DNA from: Verticillium longisporum
Lineage: Eukaryota > Ascomycota > Sordariomycetes > Glomerellales > Plectosphaerellaceae
Reading direction: 5' to 3'
Length of the DNA: 64,000 bases
Assembly (NCBI GenBank): GCA_019188255.1
Contig: JAETXT010000011.1
Span: forward strand, 2,108,001 to 2,172,000
The notes beneath the pieces are model-generated. The model was not told the origin of the DNA and searched no databases. It saw only the letters and a list, made by a program, of their open reading frames with translations. Each line of letters starts with the position of its first letter. The stretch's first letter is position 1. Positions 12,520 through 22,883 of this stretch are shown here, piece after piece. The translations under genes were made by a program, and so were the position numbers.

Positions 12520-13009
12520 GCCTTCTGCTTCTCGGCGCGACGACAGGCATCACGAATGCACGCAAGACGTCAGACGTTGGCGCGAGCACATGATGCACAA
12601 GCGCGCACGGCCCCTCGGCTCTTTGCTTTTGCTGGAAAACGGTTAGACTAGACTTGGCACAGATAGTGGGTTTGTTTGGATTTCAGGTAATGAACGGCTG
12701 CGCCGGCATCTTCGGCTTTGGTGTCCGGGCTCTTTCTAGGCGGGGAGGAAAAGGGTTGAATGATGCGGCAGTCAAGGGTTGCTACACAGGACCTGGCTCA
12801 GGGCGTTTATGGGTAGCATTTTTTGGGGATATTTTGTTCTTGTCTCTCTTTGGGCCTGTTTCATTTCCTATGTTTCTCTCGTTGGCGAGCACAAAAAGGG
12901 GCACACACAGAAAGTTATAGTGTGGTAATGACGAATAGGCCGCAAAATACCGGCATCTTTACAGAATCGTATACCAAAATGGTGGTCAGAACAACAAGAA
13001 TGATTACTT

Positions 13010-13050
13010 AATCTTCCAAATCTTCCAAATCTTCCAAATCTTCCAAATCT
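13010..13050. repeat. 9-bp tandem repeat (AATCTTCCA)n
   Basis: About 4.5 perfect head-to-tail copies of AATCTTCCA lie downstream of uge3. Confidence 0.9.
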
Positions 13051-13887
13051 CAATGACTCCTCCCATCTTGACACCAACTCATCGCCCCATGGCTTGTTCC
13101 GACACCAACGAGACCCCGACCAGGCCAGAGGCAAGATCCTCTGCGCTTCTTTGTTCGTATTCTTTGTCTGTTCTCCATCTTTCGGATCGGCCCCACAGCA
13201 TCCCGAAGAGGCCTGCGAACAATGCCCCTGTCTGTCCCCCTGGTTCTGGTCGCGCTCTCTCGCTCGGCATCTGACTCGTCCGGGGCGGGCCCAACAAGGC
13301 GCACGCTACTGCATCTGATCTTGAAATAGTCTGGTGGGCGCCCCCTAAGGACGCCAGCGAGGTACTCAGAGAACAAGAAGAAGAGAGAGAGAAAAAGACG
13401 CCGAAAAGGGCCGCCATTCGCTTGACGACGATTGGACAATGTGCCACACTCACCTTTCCATGCGTAGTCGAAAGTGCCGCGCGATTCGACATCAGGGGGG
13501 GTTATTGGTAAGACGGGCGCCGCATTGGCACATTATTTCGACGATGCGCTCGTGTGGAGCGGATGGGCACAAGCCTAGGCGAGTAATACGGTCCCTGTAC
13601 GGCCATGTCAACCTGCGTCGACGTCAACCGGCATCAAGGGGTGGCAGAGTTTTCACATCGTGACGAAGCAGCATGTCCAGTGTCGAACGAACAATAGGCC
13701 ATGGCAATCTGGATAAAAGAAAGGGTGAGGGGAACGTGCCGCAGATACGAAGTCTAGCGCTGCGGTCCATAGCAGTGACGTGCGCGCGAGCTTTGGGCCT
13801 TTGCTTGCGAAAGCCGGGGGGGTGTCTTGGTACTGGGATGGGGGTCTGCAGCTGAGAGTGGATTGCAGGAGCTGGCTTTGGGGGCAT

Positions 13888-13948
13888 GGGGGCCAAGTGA
13901 TGAGGCCAAGTGATGGGGGCTTACTGAAGGGGGCTTACTGAAGGGGGT
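13888..13948. repeat. Short direct repeats (GGCCAAGTGATG and GGGGGCTTACTGAA units)
   Basis: Two adjacent doublets: GGCCAAGTGATG twice, then GGGGGCTTACTGAA twice with a third partial copy. They sit in the uge3-sph3 spacer. Confidence 0.75.
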
Positions 13949-14553
13949 CTTCATCAGCTCTGGCACTTCAAGACACTCTCGGCCGTATTCCACTTCACCC
14001 CCTCGAATGCACAATGCACGTCGTCCGGGTTCAGGGGCTCTCTGACCGCCGCCCCCAGCACATGGTCCAGCGTCAGTACGTTGCTGAGAGAGCAAGAAAA
14101 AGCAAGTTCATTCTGTTCGCGCTCCACCGCTATTCGCCTCTCCCAGTAGTGCGCTTCCCTGCTCAACGGTCGTCAAAGAAAATCCACCAAGCAGGCCTCA
14201 CCTTGCGGGACGTGAGCGTCGGCTTAGGCTTTGACTTAACCTTGGACCCGGGCCTCCACACCAGGGCCCCTCATCCCCTGCTCACCTGAAGCTACCAGCC
14301 TTCTTGCCGTTGCGGTCGGCCCTCGCCCTGCGCTTCGATGACAAGTGAGTGGACACGCACGGCAGGGATCCTCCACCTATCGAGACGAAAAAATCAGGGG
14401 ACCAGGCGTTGCAGTGGGATCGAGAAGAAACGCACGGGACGCTCAAACGAAATGATCGGCCGTGATCCAATGTCCACCGCTTCGACTCCGCCAACCCGGC
14501 TTGGTCAACCGCCTGCACCCATGTCGTAGGTGCATCGAGCTTGGCATCGAGGC

Positions 14554-14610
14554 TGAAGCCCGCTGCTGTTGAAGCCCGCTGCTGTTGAAGCCCGCTGCTG
14601 TTGAAGCCTG
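14554..14610. repeat. 16-bp tandem repeat (GAAGCCCGCTGCTGTT)n
   Basis: Three perfect copies of GAAGCCCGCTGCTGTT followed by degenerate GAAGCCTGC copies, about 200 bp downstream of the sph3 stop codon. Confidence 0.9.
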
Positions 14611-14817
14611 CCCCTGCTCGTGAAGCCTGCTCCTGAGGCCTCTACCAAGACGCACCAAACGTTCCGGCCAATGCCCGTCGGCGCTCAGCGAAGCTGACAG
14701 CGTGACGGCGCCTCCGACCAGGCGAGGCCGCTGAACCTGGTTCACTGGTCGTGGCGTCACCAATAACCCCCGACGGATGAAGGGGGTCCCCTGCTACGAC
14801 GACGACGACAGCGACGG

Positions 14818-15852
14818 CTACTGCTCGTGCGCAGTGCTGTCGACCGAGTCCCTACTGTTGCCGTTGCACGTTCTGTAGCTGCTGCCGCCGCCATTGCCTC
14901 TGGCCAGCATCTCGACCTCGTCCTCCCACATGGAGGGCCACCTCGTATACCCGCCATCGACCTCATCCGTCAGGTACGCGCCACCGAGGCCGAGGCGGCA
15001 TATGCGCCTCGCCAGCGCGCCGGCGCTGCGGCTGTTGACCGTGTGCACAATGGCCACCGACTTGGGCCGCAGCGCGTGCGGGATCTGCGGCAGGCCCTCG
15101 CCGACAAAGTAGTCGTCCCAGTGCTGGGCCGACTGCTCAAAGACGACGACATAGTCGGCGTCCTCGAACCAGCGCGGCTCGACGACGACGCCCGGGTTGA
15201 GCGCCAGCACGGCGTCGCGGCCGGGGGCGCCGCCCGGCGCCGGCTGCTCCCAGGCGGCGCGCGCGTACCGCGTCAGCCGCGCCATGTAGTCCTGATGGCT
15301 CGGGTCCCAGGGCGTCTCGTCGAAGAAGATGCCGTCGACGCGCAGGCTGCCGCAGGCCTCCTCTTTGGCTGCCTCTTCGGCCTCCTCTTTGGCCGCCTCT
15401 TCGGCCTGCTCTTTGACCTCGTCTTTGGCCTCGTCTTCGGCCTCGTCTCTTTGGACACTGCCAGCGCCGCCCCCCTTGACGAGGTCGTCGTTCCACGCAC
15501 GGTACACGTCCATGTCCCGCTCGACGTCCGACTGGTTGCGCGTGCAGTAGCTCACGTGGACGTAGCCCAGCAGCTGCACGTTGGGCAGCGCGCTGAGCTG
15601 GTGCAGCGCGGCGACGTAGCTGGCGTCGGGCCGCGGGTCGGGGCCTGGACCGTTGTTGGGGTTGACGACGGTCACGAAGGTCAGCGACGGGTGCGCGGCC
15701 GCCGACCGGACCAGAGGCTCCCAGGCCGTGTCAAAGGGGTAGATGTACAAGGGGATGAAGACGACGGGCCGCATGATTTGATGAGACTGCTGCTGCTGCT
15801 GCTTCTGCTGCTGCTGTGAAACGCTGCTGGGATTGGGCGGTTGAGCTGACAT
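14818..15852 (-). CDS. sph3: Spherulin-4 family GH135 hydrolase (Sph3)
   Basis: The family hydrolyses alpha-1,4-N-acetylgalactosamine-rich GAG and is required for GAG production in A. fumigatus. Single exon, 344 residues. After a Gln-rich N-terminus (residues 14-22) the barrel begins with RPVVFIPLYIYPF, continues with TFVTVVNPNNGPGP and VQLLGYVHVSYCTR, and has the DGIFFDETPWD motif carrying the expected acidic catalytic residues, then LALNPGVVVEPRWF and VVFEQSAQHWDDY. Two oddities: no N-terminal membrane segment is present, although A. fumigatus Sph3 is membrane-anchored, and an acidic/basic insert of roughly 40 residues made of EEAAKEEA-type repeats sits just before the catalytic motif. It is transcribed in the same direction as ega3, 1.6 kb away. 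Confidence 0.92.
   Translation of the reverse strand: MSAQPPNPSSVSQQQQKQQQQQSHQIMRPVVFIPLYIYPFDTAWEPLVRSAAAHPSLTFVTVVNPNNGPGPDPRPDASYVAALHQLSALPNVQLLGYVHVSYCTRNQSDVERDMDVYRAWNDDLVKGGGAGSVQRDEAEDEAKDEVKEQAEEAAKEEAEEAAKEEACGSLRVDGIFFDETPWDPSHQDYMARLTRYARAAWEQPAPGGAPGRDAVLALNPGVVVEPRWFEDADYVVVFEQSAQHWDDYFVGEGLPQIPHALRPKSVAIVHTVNSRSAGALARRICRLGLGGAYLTDEVDGGYTRWPSMWEDEVEMLARGNGGGSSYRTCNGNSRDSVDSTAHEQ
15355..15450 (-). repeat. In-frame imperfect repeat encoding a charged insert in Sph3
   Basis: Degenerate 15-18 bp units (GCCTCCTCTTTGGC type on the plus strand) encode alternating Glu/Ala/Lys blocks. The reading frame is kept, so the expansion is compatible with a functional protein, probably as a charged helix protruding from the barrel. 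Confidence 0.75.
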
Positions 15853-17422
15853 GGTGGGCGGCCGACGCGGATCTCTTCCCTGTTTGTTTGTTTGTTTTTC
15901 TGTACCCGAGGGTGACGTGGCTTGACGGCCGGAAAATCAATGAACCGGAGGAATGAGAGTTGCTACCACAAAAACAACAGACAGAAGATGGGGTGACAGG
16001 CGAGAGAATGCGATTGTTGAAAATAGTCGTGGTGGTGTGGTGGTGATGCGACGCGGCGCTGACTGCAACGCAAACGCGTGTTTTCCTTGCGTCGATTGCG
16101 GGGTGGAGGATTGCGGGTCTGGCAGGCTGATGAAAGGCTGAGCCCGTGGATTGAGTGAAGAGAAGATGAGGAAAAGATGGGTGGCTAGAGAGGCAGAGAG
16201 GGTGCGGAGGTTACATTTGACGTGCATCTACGGCACGGAAAACAAGTGCCCGGCTTTTGTTGGTTGACCGGTTGTCAGTGTAGCGCAAAGTGCAGCTTAA
16301 CGTGCTCTCATCGTCAGTCTCTCTCGGAACCAAGAAAATAAGTCTATTGACCAAGAAACCAAGCGAGCATGGGTATATCGGGTGGTGGTGGTGGTCATCA
16401 GCGCCAGGGCCCTCGGCGCCCCGGTATTTGAACTCATCGCTCCTCCGACCAGGGTCCATCCAGTCCACAGCGGCACGAGTCAGATCTGCGCGGCGCCCCT
16501 CTTCTGCCCGGTCTGCCGCGCCGACAAGGGGCCGCACACATACACGAGGTGCGAAGGAGGCGGCTGGCGGATGGCTGCGCTTCAACGTGTTGCGTGCTGT
16601 GCCGTGCCGTGTGATGCCTTGGCCCAGAGTCGCGAACCGCTGTCAGCAATCTGGGCTTTTCGTCCCACGTCGCACAGCGAGGGAGATCGGCTGGAACCAG
16701 AAGAACAATGGAAAAAAGGTGCGTTGGTGATCTGACCGCCAAGATGCCTCGGTGACCCTTGGGGAGGGGGTTCCAGGCTGTCTCGCTCCTTGTCAGCGCG
16801 TACATTGATCGACGGACCTTCATGACCGTGATGCCATCATTGTGGCTTTTTTCGACAAAGAAAGGTGCGTCGGATATTGAATCCTCTTGTGAATAAATAT
16901 GTTTTAGGTTCTAGGTCGACTGCATGCGTGCATACAACGTACATGTACATAGATTGGTCTTACTCCATCCCCATGCCCCACGCCGTCGCTTGTCCCGGAC
17001 GAGACAATTCCCGACGCCGGCAGAACCTGTGGCTCGCTCGACTTGAACCGTGGCTCGCTCGACTTGAACCAATGTGGCTCGGCTCAGAGGCATGGGCTCG
17101 GCTCAGAGGCATGGGCTCGGCTCAGAGGCATGGGCTCGGCATAGCGAGCGAGCCAGAGTAGCAACCAGGGTGACATGGAAAAGCGGGTAAAAACAACACG
17201 GCAAGGATAAACAAGAAGAAAGCCGACTCCCAATGCTGAACCCCAACCGTGATCCCTGGCATGAATGACTGAAATAAATTGGTGATTGTGTGTAGCCCGG
17301 CAGCCGTGGTGCCTCGCCTGTGGCTTCGGTTGGCTGGCCTCGTCCTCGTCCGGGAAATGCTGCTGCACAGCTGTATCGACGGCGTCGGGAAGAGTGAGGG
17401 ACAGGACGATGGGGCAGGCTGC
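15853..17422. promoter_or_regulatory. 1.6 kb region upstream of sph3 and downstream of ega3
   Basis: No gene recognised. It holds the sph3 promoter and two tandem repeats near 17,030-17,145. A TTTG/CAAA repeat at about 15,885-15,898 lies in the probable sph3 leader. Confidence 0.55.
17030..17145. repeat. Two adjacent tandem repeats (21-bp x2, 19-bp x3+)
   Basis: GTGGCTCGCTCGACTTGAAC occurs twice in tandem, followed by three copies of GGGCTCGGCTCAGAGGCAT with a fourth partial copy. They lie about 280 bp downstream of the ega3 stop codon. Confidence 0.9.
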
Positions 17423-18539
17423 TCAGACGTCCAAGGTCGTGTTGAACTTCTCGCCGTCGCAAAACTCAACCCACCCGTCGAGGTTCATCTTCTTAATGAC
17501 GGTGCTGAAGCCGTCGGTGCCGGCCGCCTCGCCCGAGGGCGTGCACACCCTCTTCGAGGCCGCCGACGACACGCTGGGCGCGTCCTTGGGGTACTCAATG
17601 TGGAAGACGGGCTTGTTGTCCTTGATGAAGGGCGCAAACGTCTCGCACTCGGAGAACTGCACGCACTGCTCGTTGACCGAGAAGTGGACGTCCTCGAGGA
17701 CGTCGGGAATGATGCTGCCGGCGTTCTTCAGGCCCGTCGACATGTTGTACTGCAGGGCCGTCTCGGAGAGGAACTTGACAAAGTCAATGGCGTTCTCCTT
17801 GGTCAGGCCGAGGCCGTTGTCGTTTTGCTGTGCCTGTTAGTCTCGTGCTTGTTCATGACGCCCCTGGTCCAGCAAACTTACAAAGCCGTCAACATTGTCG
17901 GGGTCAATGGCGTCACAGCCGCGGTTGGCAGCGAGCTGGATGCGCTTCTTCATGACGTTGCGGGCCGTCGCTCGCCACGTCCACCCACTTCTCGCCGGGC
18001 CAGCCGTCGAGCTCCTTGCCGAGGTTTTCGTCGCCAAAGTCATCCTTGTCGTCGCGCCAGTCCTCCCACGACCCGGCGCTGAAGTAGCAAATGACCTTCT
18101 TGCCGGCCTCGCGCAGGCGCGAAAACGTCTCGTCCGAGTTGTCAAAGAGGTCAATGTCAAAGGCGTCGACGTCGGGCGTCACGTCGCCGCTCGCGGGCCC
18201 CTCGATGGGCTTGATGAGCACAATCTGCCACGACGCGCCGGCCTCGGGCTGCCAGAGGGACTCGCGGCTTGTCGAGTTGCCGCCGCCGGTGCCGCCTCCA
18301 CCACCGCCTCCACCACCGCCGCCGCCATTGTCGTTGCCGTTGTCGTTGTTGTTGTCATCATCATCGCCGCCTCGGTTGCTCAGGCCTACACCAAGACCGA
18401 CGGCGAGGGCGATGGCGACGACGAGGATGACGCCCACGAGCGCGAGCTTCTTCCATAGCGGCCATCGTGGCTTGGCAGTGGCGGCCTTGGGCTCGGCGTG
18501 GAGCGAGTCTGCAGAGGCAACGCCTGCAGAGGGCGGCAT
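17423..18539 (-). CDS. ega3: GH114 endo-alpha-1,4-galactosaminidase, membrane-anchored (Ega3)
   Basis: Cleaves deacetylated galactosamine-containing stretches of GAG at the cell surface. Exons 18539-17882 and 17827-17423; the intron is GTAAGT to CACAG with branch CTAAC. About 353 residues once the frame is followed. A short cytosolic tail is followed by a transmembrane anchor around residues 32-52 (LALVGVILVVAIALAVGLGV), then an Asp/Asn/Gly linker including twelve glycines in a row, then the GH114 domain: VICYFSAGSWEDW, GCDAIDPDNVDGF with the catalytic Asp, and HFSVNEQCVQFSEC with the probable catalytic Glu. The C-terminus is WVEFCDGEKFNTTLDV. The frame shifts by one base near 17962-17966, between EKWVDVASD and RNVMKKRIQ; both sides match the family, so this looks like an indel rather than a true end. 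Confidence 0.9.
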
Positions 18540-21500
18540 ATTGGGAGGAGGGGGGGCAGGGATGTGAGTGGGATGAGGTGGGTGGGTGAGATGCGAGTGA
18601 AACGGAGAAGGGGAGACTCTGGAGAGGATCGACCGGTCCTTGTGGGGATGGACCTGCCGAGCTGGGAAATCTATCGCCGACAGGACAAAGACGGATTTTT
18701 TGAGTTGAGAAAGGGCAAACCCAAGATCGATCGATGTTGAGAGGCTGAGGGCTGATGATCTGAGGGCTGATGATCTGAGGGATGATGATGATCCCCGACC
18801 GAACGTGAGCGGAGGCAGGAAGCTGACGACGCCGGCTGATGCGGGATTTTTTCCGTAACAAAAAAAGACGTTTTCCGCAAACCAAAGGACGAGTGGCTGA
18901 TGGTAGGTTTTCAATAGTTCCCTCAGCGGCAGGCAGGCGAAGAGATGGTTCTCGTGGAGCAATCGTGCTCAAGAGGAGCGAGTCGTGGATCAATATGGGT
19001 TTGTGTTTGGTGGGAAAGGGGGACCTTTGTCGGCGACATTTTAGGTGCAGCTTGCGTGGCTCGCTCAAGCCCAGCCCCAAGGGTCGAGGCCGCCAGAAGG
19101 GGGGGGGTGAGGGGACCTTACACCATTCTTTCAGCGGGTGAAGTCCCCTGAAAGCCTTGCGCTTGGAGCTTGGGGTGTCTGCCTCGGTGCGTTGCCTTGC
19201 CTTAGGGAGGTACCTAGGTAGGTACCTGCAAGGATGGTCAGTGGTCAGCACCTGCTGGGTGCCCGGGCGGGTGGGTTCTCTGTTGTGCTTTGGGCGCTTG
19301 GGACCCGCTTGTTCCGCAGGCCTCCCCTTCCCCGACGAATCAAGGAGCTTCCCACAGGCTCAGCCCTCTCTTTCAGACTGCACCCTGCCTGGAAGGTACC
19401 CCCAGTCAGCCTGAGCGGTGCTGGCCCGCCTGAGCCTGGCACCTACCCAAGCCACCTTGAGGTGGTACCTACCTTACCTCACCAGGAGGGCTGGGGCTTG
19501 AGGCCTGGGCCTTGGCCTTGGCAGCTCCCTAAAACGGGGTCCCTAGGGCTTTTCCCCCACGATCGCCTATTTCCCCTTTGGGCCGTGTCCACACCGCTGA
19601 GGACCATGAGAATCCTATTTCAGGCGAGGGCCCTGACGATCTGGCCCGAGCTAAGTGCATACACCCAACCCACATTGGGGAAGCTGCTCTCACGCTATGG
19701 CGTGTACAAGCAGGAGGCTCTCGAACCTCGCCTTGTACCTCTACCGGTGAGTCTCTCTCTCTCTCCGATGCTCGCTAGACCAGACCAAACTGAACCAAGC
19801 GCCTGTACTGCCCACCCCCCCCCTTCTCCACTCTGCAGACCCCAATTCCCGGCAGGTGTAATCTGATCCGAGGCCACGGGAGCCTCTTTTCCGATTTCTG
19901 GCTTAGTAGAGGCACCTAGCTCCACTGCGTCACCCTTTGTCCTCGGGTTTTTTTTTCCTCGCCATTTCTCATTTCGGTGGCGCCACCAAACGATTTGGTC
20001 CCAACCTGCTCAACTTGTTCATCTCATCTCTTCTCAAAAAGGAAAAGGTGCTCCTGACAAGGCAAGTAGTGGGAAAGGAAGGGGGGCGTGTGCAAAAAGA
20101 CAACAGACAACAGGCCATAGACCAGGGGGTTAATTACGTGGCCGGCATGAAAATACACCCTGCTTGCTTACCGCCTAAATGGCCCTCAGAGTGAACCAGC
20201 CAGCGAACCAGCCGGTCAACCGGCCAGCGAGCCAGCCAGAATGACGAGATGCCATCATTCAATTTGCAAAGCTGACATGAACCCTTGGCAATGGCCTGAT
20301 GGAGACCACGACAACCAGACCACCCTACCTACCTACGTTGTTGGCGGAGCATTGGATGCTTCTTCGTCTTTTTTTTCCCCTTGCACGCATTACTCAGACA
20401 GCCAGACAGAACCAGGTGTGCCAAGATCAATAATCAAGTTGACGTGTCCGCATGAGTCTCTCCAGATCCTTGCTTTTTCGTACCCTTCTGCCGCTCTGCA
20501 TAAGAACCAGGGGCCCTGTCTAGTTTTTTTTTTGTCTTGACCTGTGCCACGTAGTTATGCATGTGCATCAAACCCCCTGCCTGCACCCCAATGACCCCCC
20601 AGCTGGCCCCCTGGGTGATCGACGTCTGCACAGCATTCACCCCCCCCACACACACACCCAGGGGGGTTTCATCCCGTGTGGGTCGGTGGAGGGGGGGATC
20701 AAGGGGGGGTTTGCTTAAGCTGACACCACCTGAAGTTGGCTACTGGTAGCGCTTCCCCTGGTGTGCCTGTCCGCCTCGATTCGTCGCAACTTTTCCGTCT
20801 CATGCTGCCATTGCGCCAACACGAGGTCCGAAAAGAAGAGGGAGGGGGGCGTGCGTGTCTCTCTCGCTCTCTGTCTCTCTCTCTCATCCACACAAAGGGC
20901 ACAGTGGCATTGAGCACGGCAGGATCGGACCACTCACTGCCCGAGGGCCCTCCCGCCGAAGATTTGGTTTTCGGTTCCTGGTGCGCTTTGTGCCCACCAC
21001 CACCACCAACCACCAACCACCGCGTTTTCGTCTCCTCTCTCGCTCTCTCTCTCGTCTGGTCTCGTCTCGTCTCGGTGAGCCGTCCGCCACCAGCGCATCT
21101 GTCAGCGGCACACACACTGAGGGTGTGTGGCTCGCCCGCCACCCGTCTCCATTGTGCGTCCACTGCGTGCGTCCCCATCCTTGAGGCTGCGAATCCGAAG
21201 CCCGCCCTGGTGCACGCCGGAGTCAGTCGGTCAGGCACCTGCAGGTTTATTGATCGCGTGGCAGACGGGCAAAGGAAGGGAAGGAAGGAGGAGGCGAATA
21301 TTGAAATCCTTCCGCCGCAATCGGTGAGGACCTCTTGTCATGTTCGTGTTCAACAATCATCGGATGGAATATTCCGCTGTGGCTTTTTTTTTTTCCTCCT
21401 TTCTTTCCCCTATCATCCTCTCGTTGCCTCTGGTCGGTCAAAGTTTGTTGAGCTGACCGCCAGATCGCTGATTGTTGACGCCGAGCCTCCAGAGGTCAGG

Positions 21501-22883
21501 CCATATCGCGGCAGCTGATCTTTCCATCTCTGGTCCTCCCGAAAAGCCGGTTGACATGAATTAGGGGCAATACAAGGCAAGACTGATCGGTCATGGATGG
21601 GGCCAGATTAGGCAGATCACATCAACCAAGACCAGATCAGCCATGCCAGAACGAGAAGAGACCATGCCTGAAGCAATATCGATGAGGCGAGAACTCAGAC
21701 CATATGGGAAACCACATGGCCGCTTGGCAGCGCGTAGATTGAACAAAGACCCCATCGTCCCGGGTCTCTGGGACTCCGGGGAAGGTTTTCGTCTGCATCA
21801 AGAACTGAGCCTGGGCCCAGCGGGGGGTGGGATCACCAAATCCGTCACCTTCATGCCCCAGAGCCTTGCGGCATCTGCAACCCCAGAGTTCTGTATCAGG
21901 AACGACATGGAGGAACAAAGGGAAGAATGGCGAAAGCCAAAAACTGAGGAACAAAGATCCAGACCCTGAGATGCTTCCCGACATTGACGCAAATGACATA
22001 GCTCTGCGCAAAAATTCAAATCCTGCGTGGGAGCTGGACCCCGAAAGACGACGGGGCTAACCACGTCTACCCTCATGGTCCGGCGGCCGAAGACCGCTCA
22101 TCCGTCCCGATGCAGTAAAGCATCACGGCGGCGCGCCCACCAGCTCTCACCAAGCGTGAATCGAGCCTTGCTGACGCCTCGCTGCTCTGGCTGCTCTCGC
22201 TCTTGCCCCAGAGGCCAGGCTCTCCGGGGGCTGAGACATGGCTGACCATCTACCCTTTGACCCTGGATCCCCACACCCTGAATTTGGTTCTTTTCCGTCC
22301 AGGCCGTCCCTCCAGCTGGCAGCCCTAAGTCCCAAAAGAGATGCTCAAGGTGGGCTCGTCAAGCTTTGCGGTGCCGTGAGGCGTGGCGGTCTCGACTCTT
22401 TTCTCTGTTTCGCCCTGGCCGATGCTGGGCCTGGCTCTCAATGGTGTCGATGGCGGGCTTGTCAATGGGCTGTCAGTGGCTCTCACGACCATGCAGGCGG
22501 GTTGGAGGACGCACATGGCTGGCTGACGGGTGGCCCCTCGAGATTTACAGCTGAGAATAGCACCTCTCCTGAGCATCCAACCTCGTGTTCGATTCGAGTA
22601 CTTATTGCTCGGGCCCTCACGTCTCCATCTGCCATCTCTTGTCCCCCTCATCATCACATAATAGCAACAACAACAAGAAGAGCCTTCTCTTCTCCACCTG
22701 ACTCCTACAAGACCTTGTCAGCATCCCCATCTCTTGACACTTGTTTGCTCTCTCATTTCCCTTGCCCCTGATCCACCTGCATCCAACTACCAGACGACTC
22801 ACCTGAGCCTGTCGACTCCTGCTTCGGCCCCCCCCCTCCTCACACCCAACACCTTTCCGTTTTCAGCCCAACCGCAGGACACC
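18540..22883. promoter_or_regulatory. 4.3 kb intergenic region between divergent ega3 and agd3
   Basis: No recognisable gene; open frames are biased and unlike known proteins. It should carry both promoters. Contents: a 15-bp direct repeat at about 18,743-18,790, a palindromic TACCTAGGTA motif near 19,210, a CCAGCCAGCGA-type repeat at about 20,198-20,240, G-run clusters at 20,660-20,712, and a pyrimidine-rich agd3 leader from about 22,640. Confidence 0.55.

Larger units (their letters stand above)
12520..14817. other. 2.3 kb convergent intergenic region (uge3/sph3)
   Basis: This lies between the 3' ends of uge3 and sph3. No recognisable gene. It contains three tandem repeats (13010-13050, about 13890-13948, 14554-14610) listed separately. 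Much of it should be 3' untranslated sequence and spacer. Confidence 0.6.

Noticed and set aside
20736..21518. 260-codon plus-strand frame between ega3 and agd3
   Set aside because: Ser/Leu/Arg-biased sequence derived from CT-rich repeats; no motif and no supporting splice structure.
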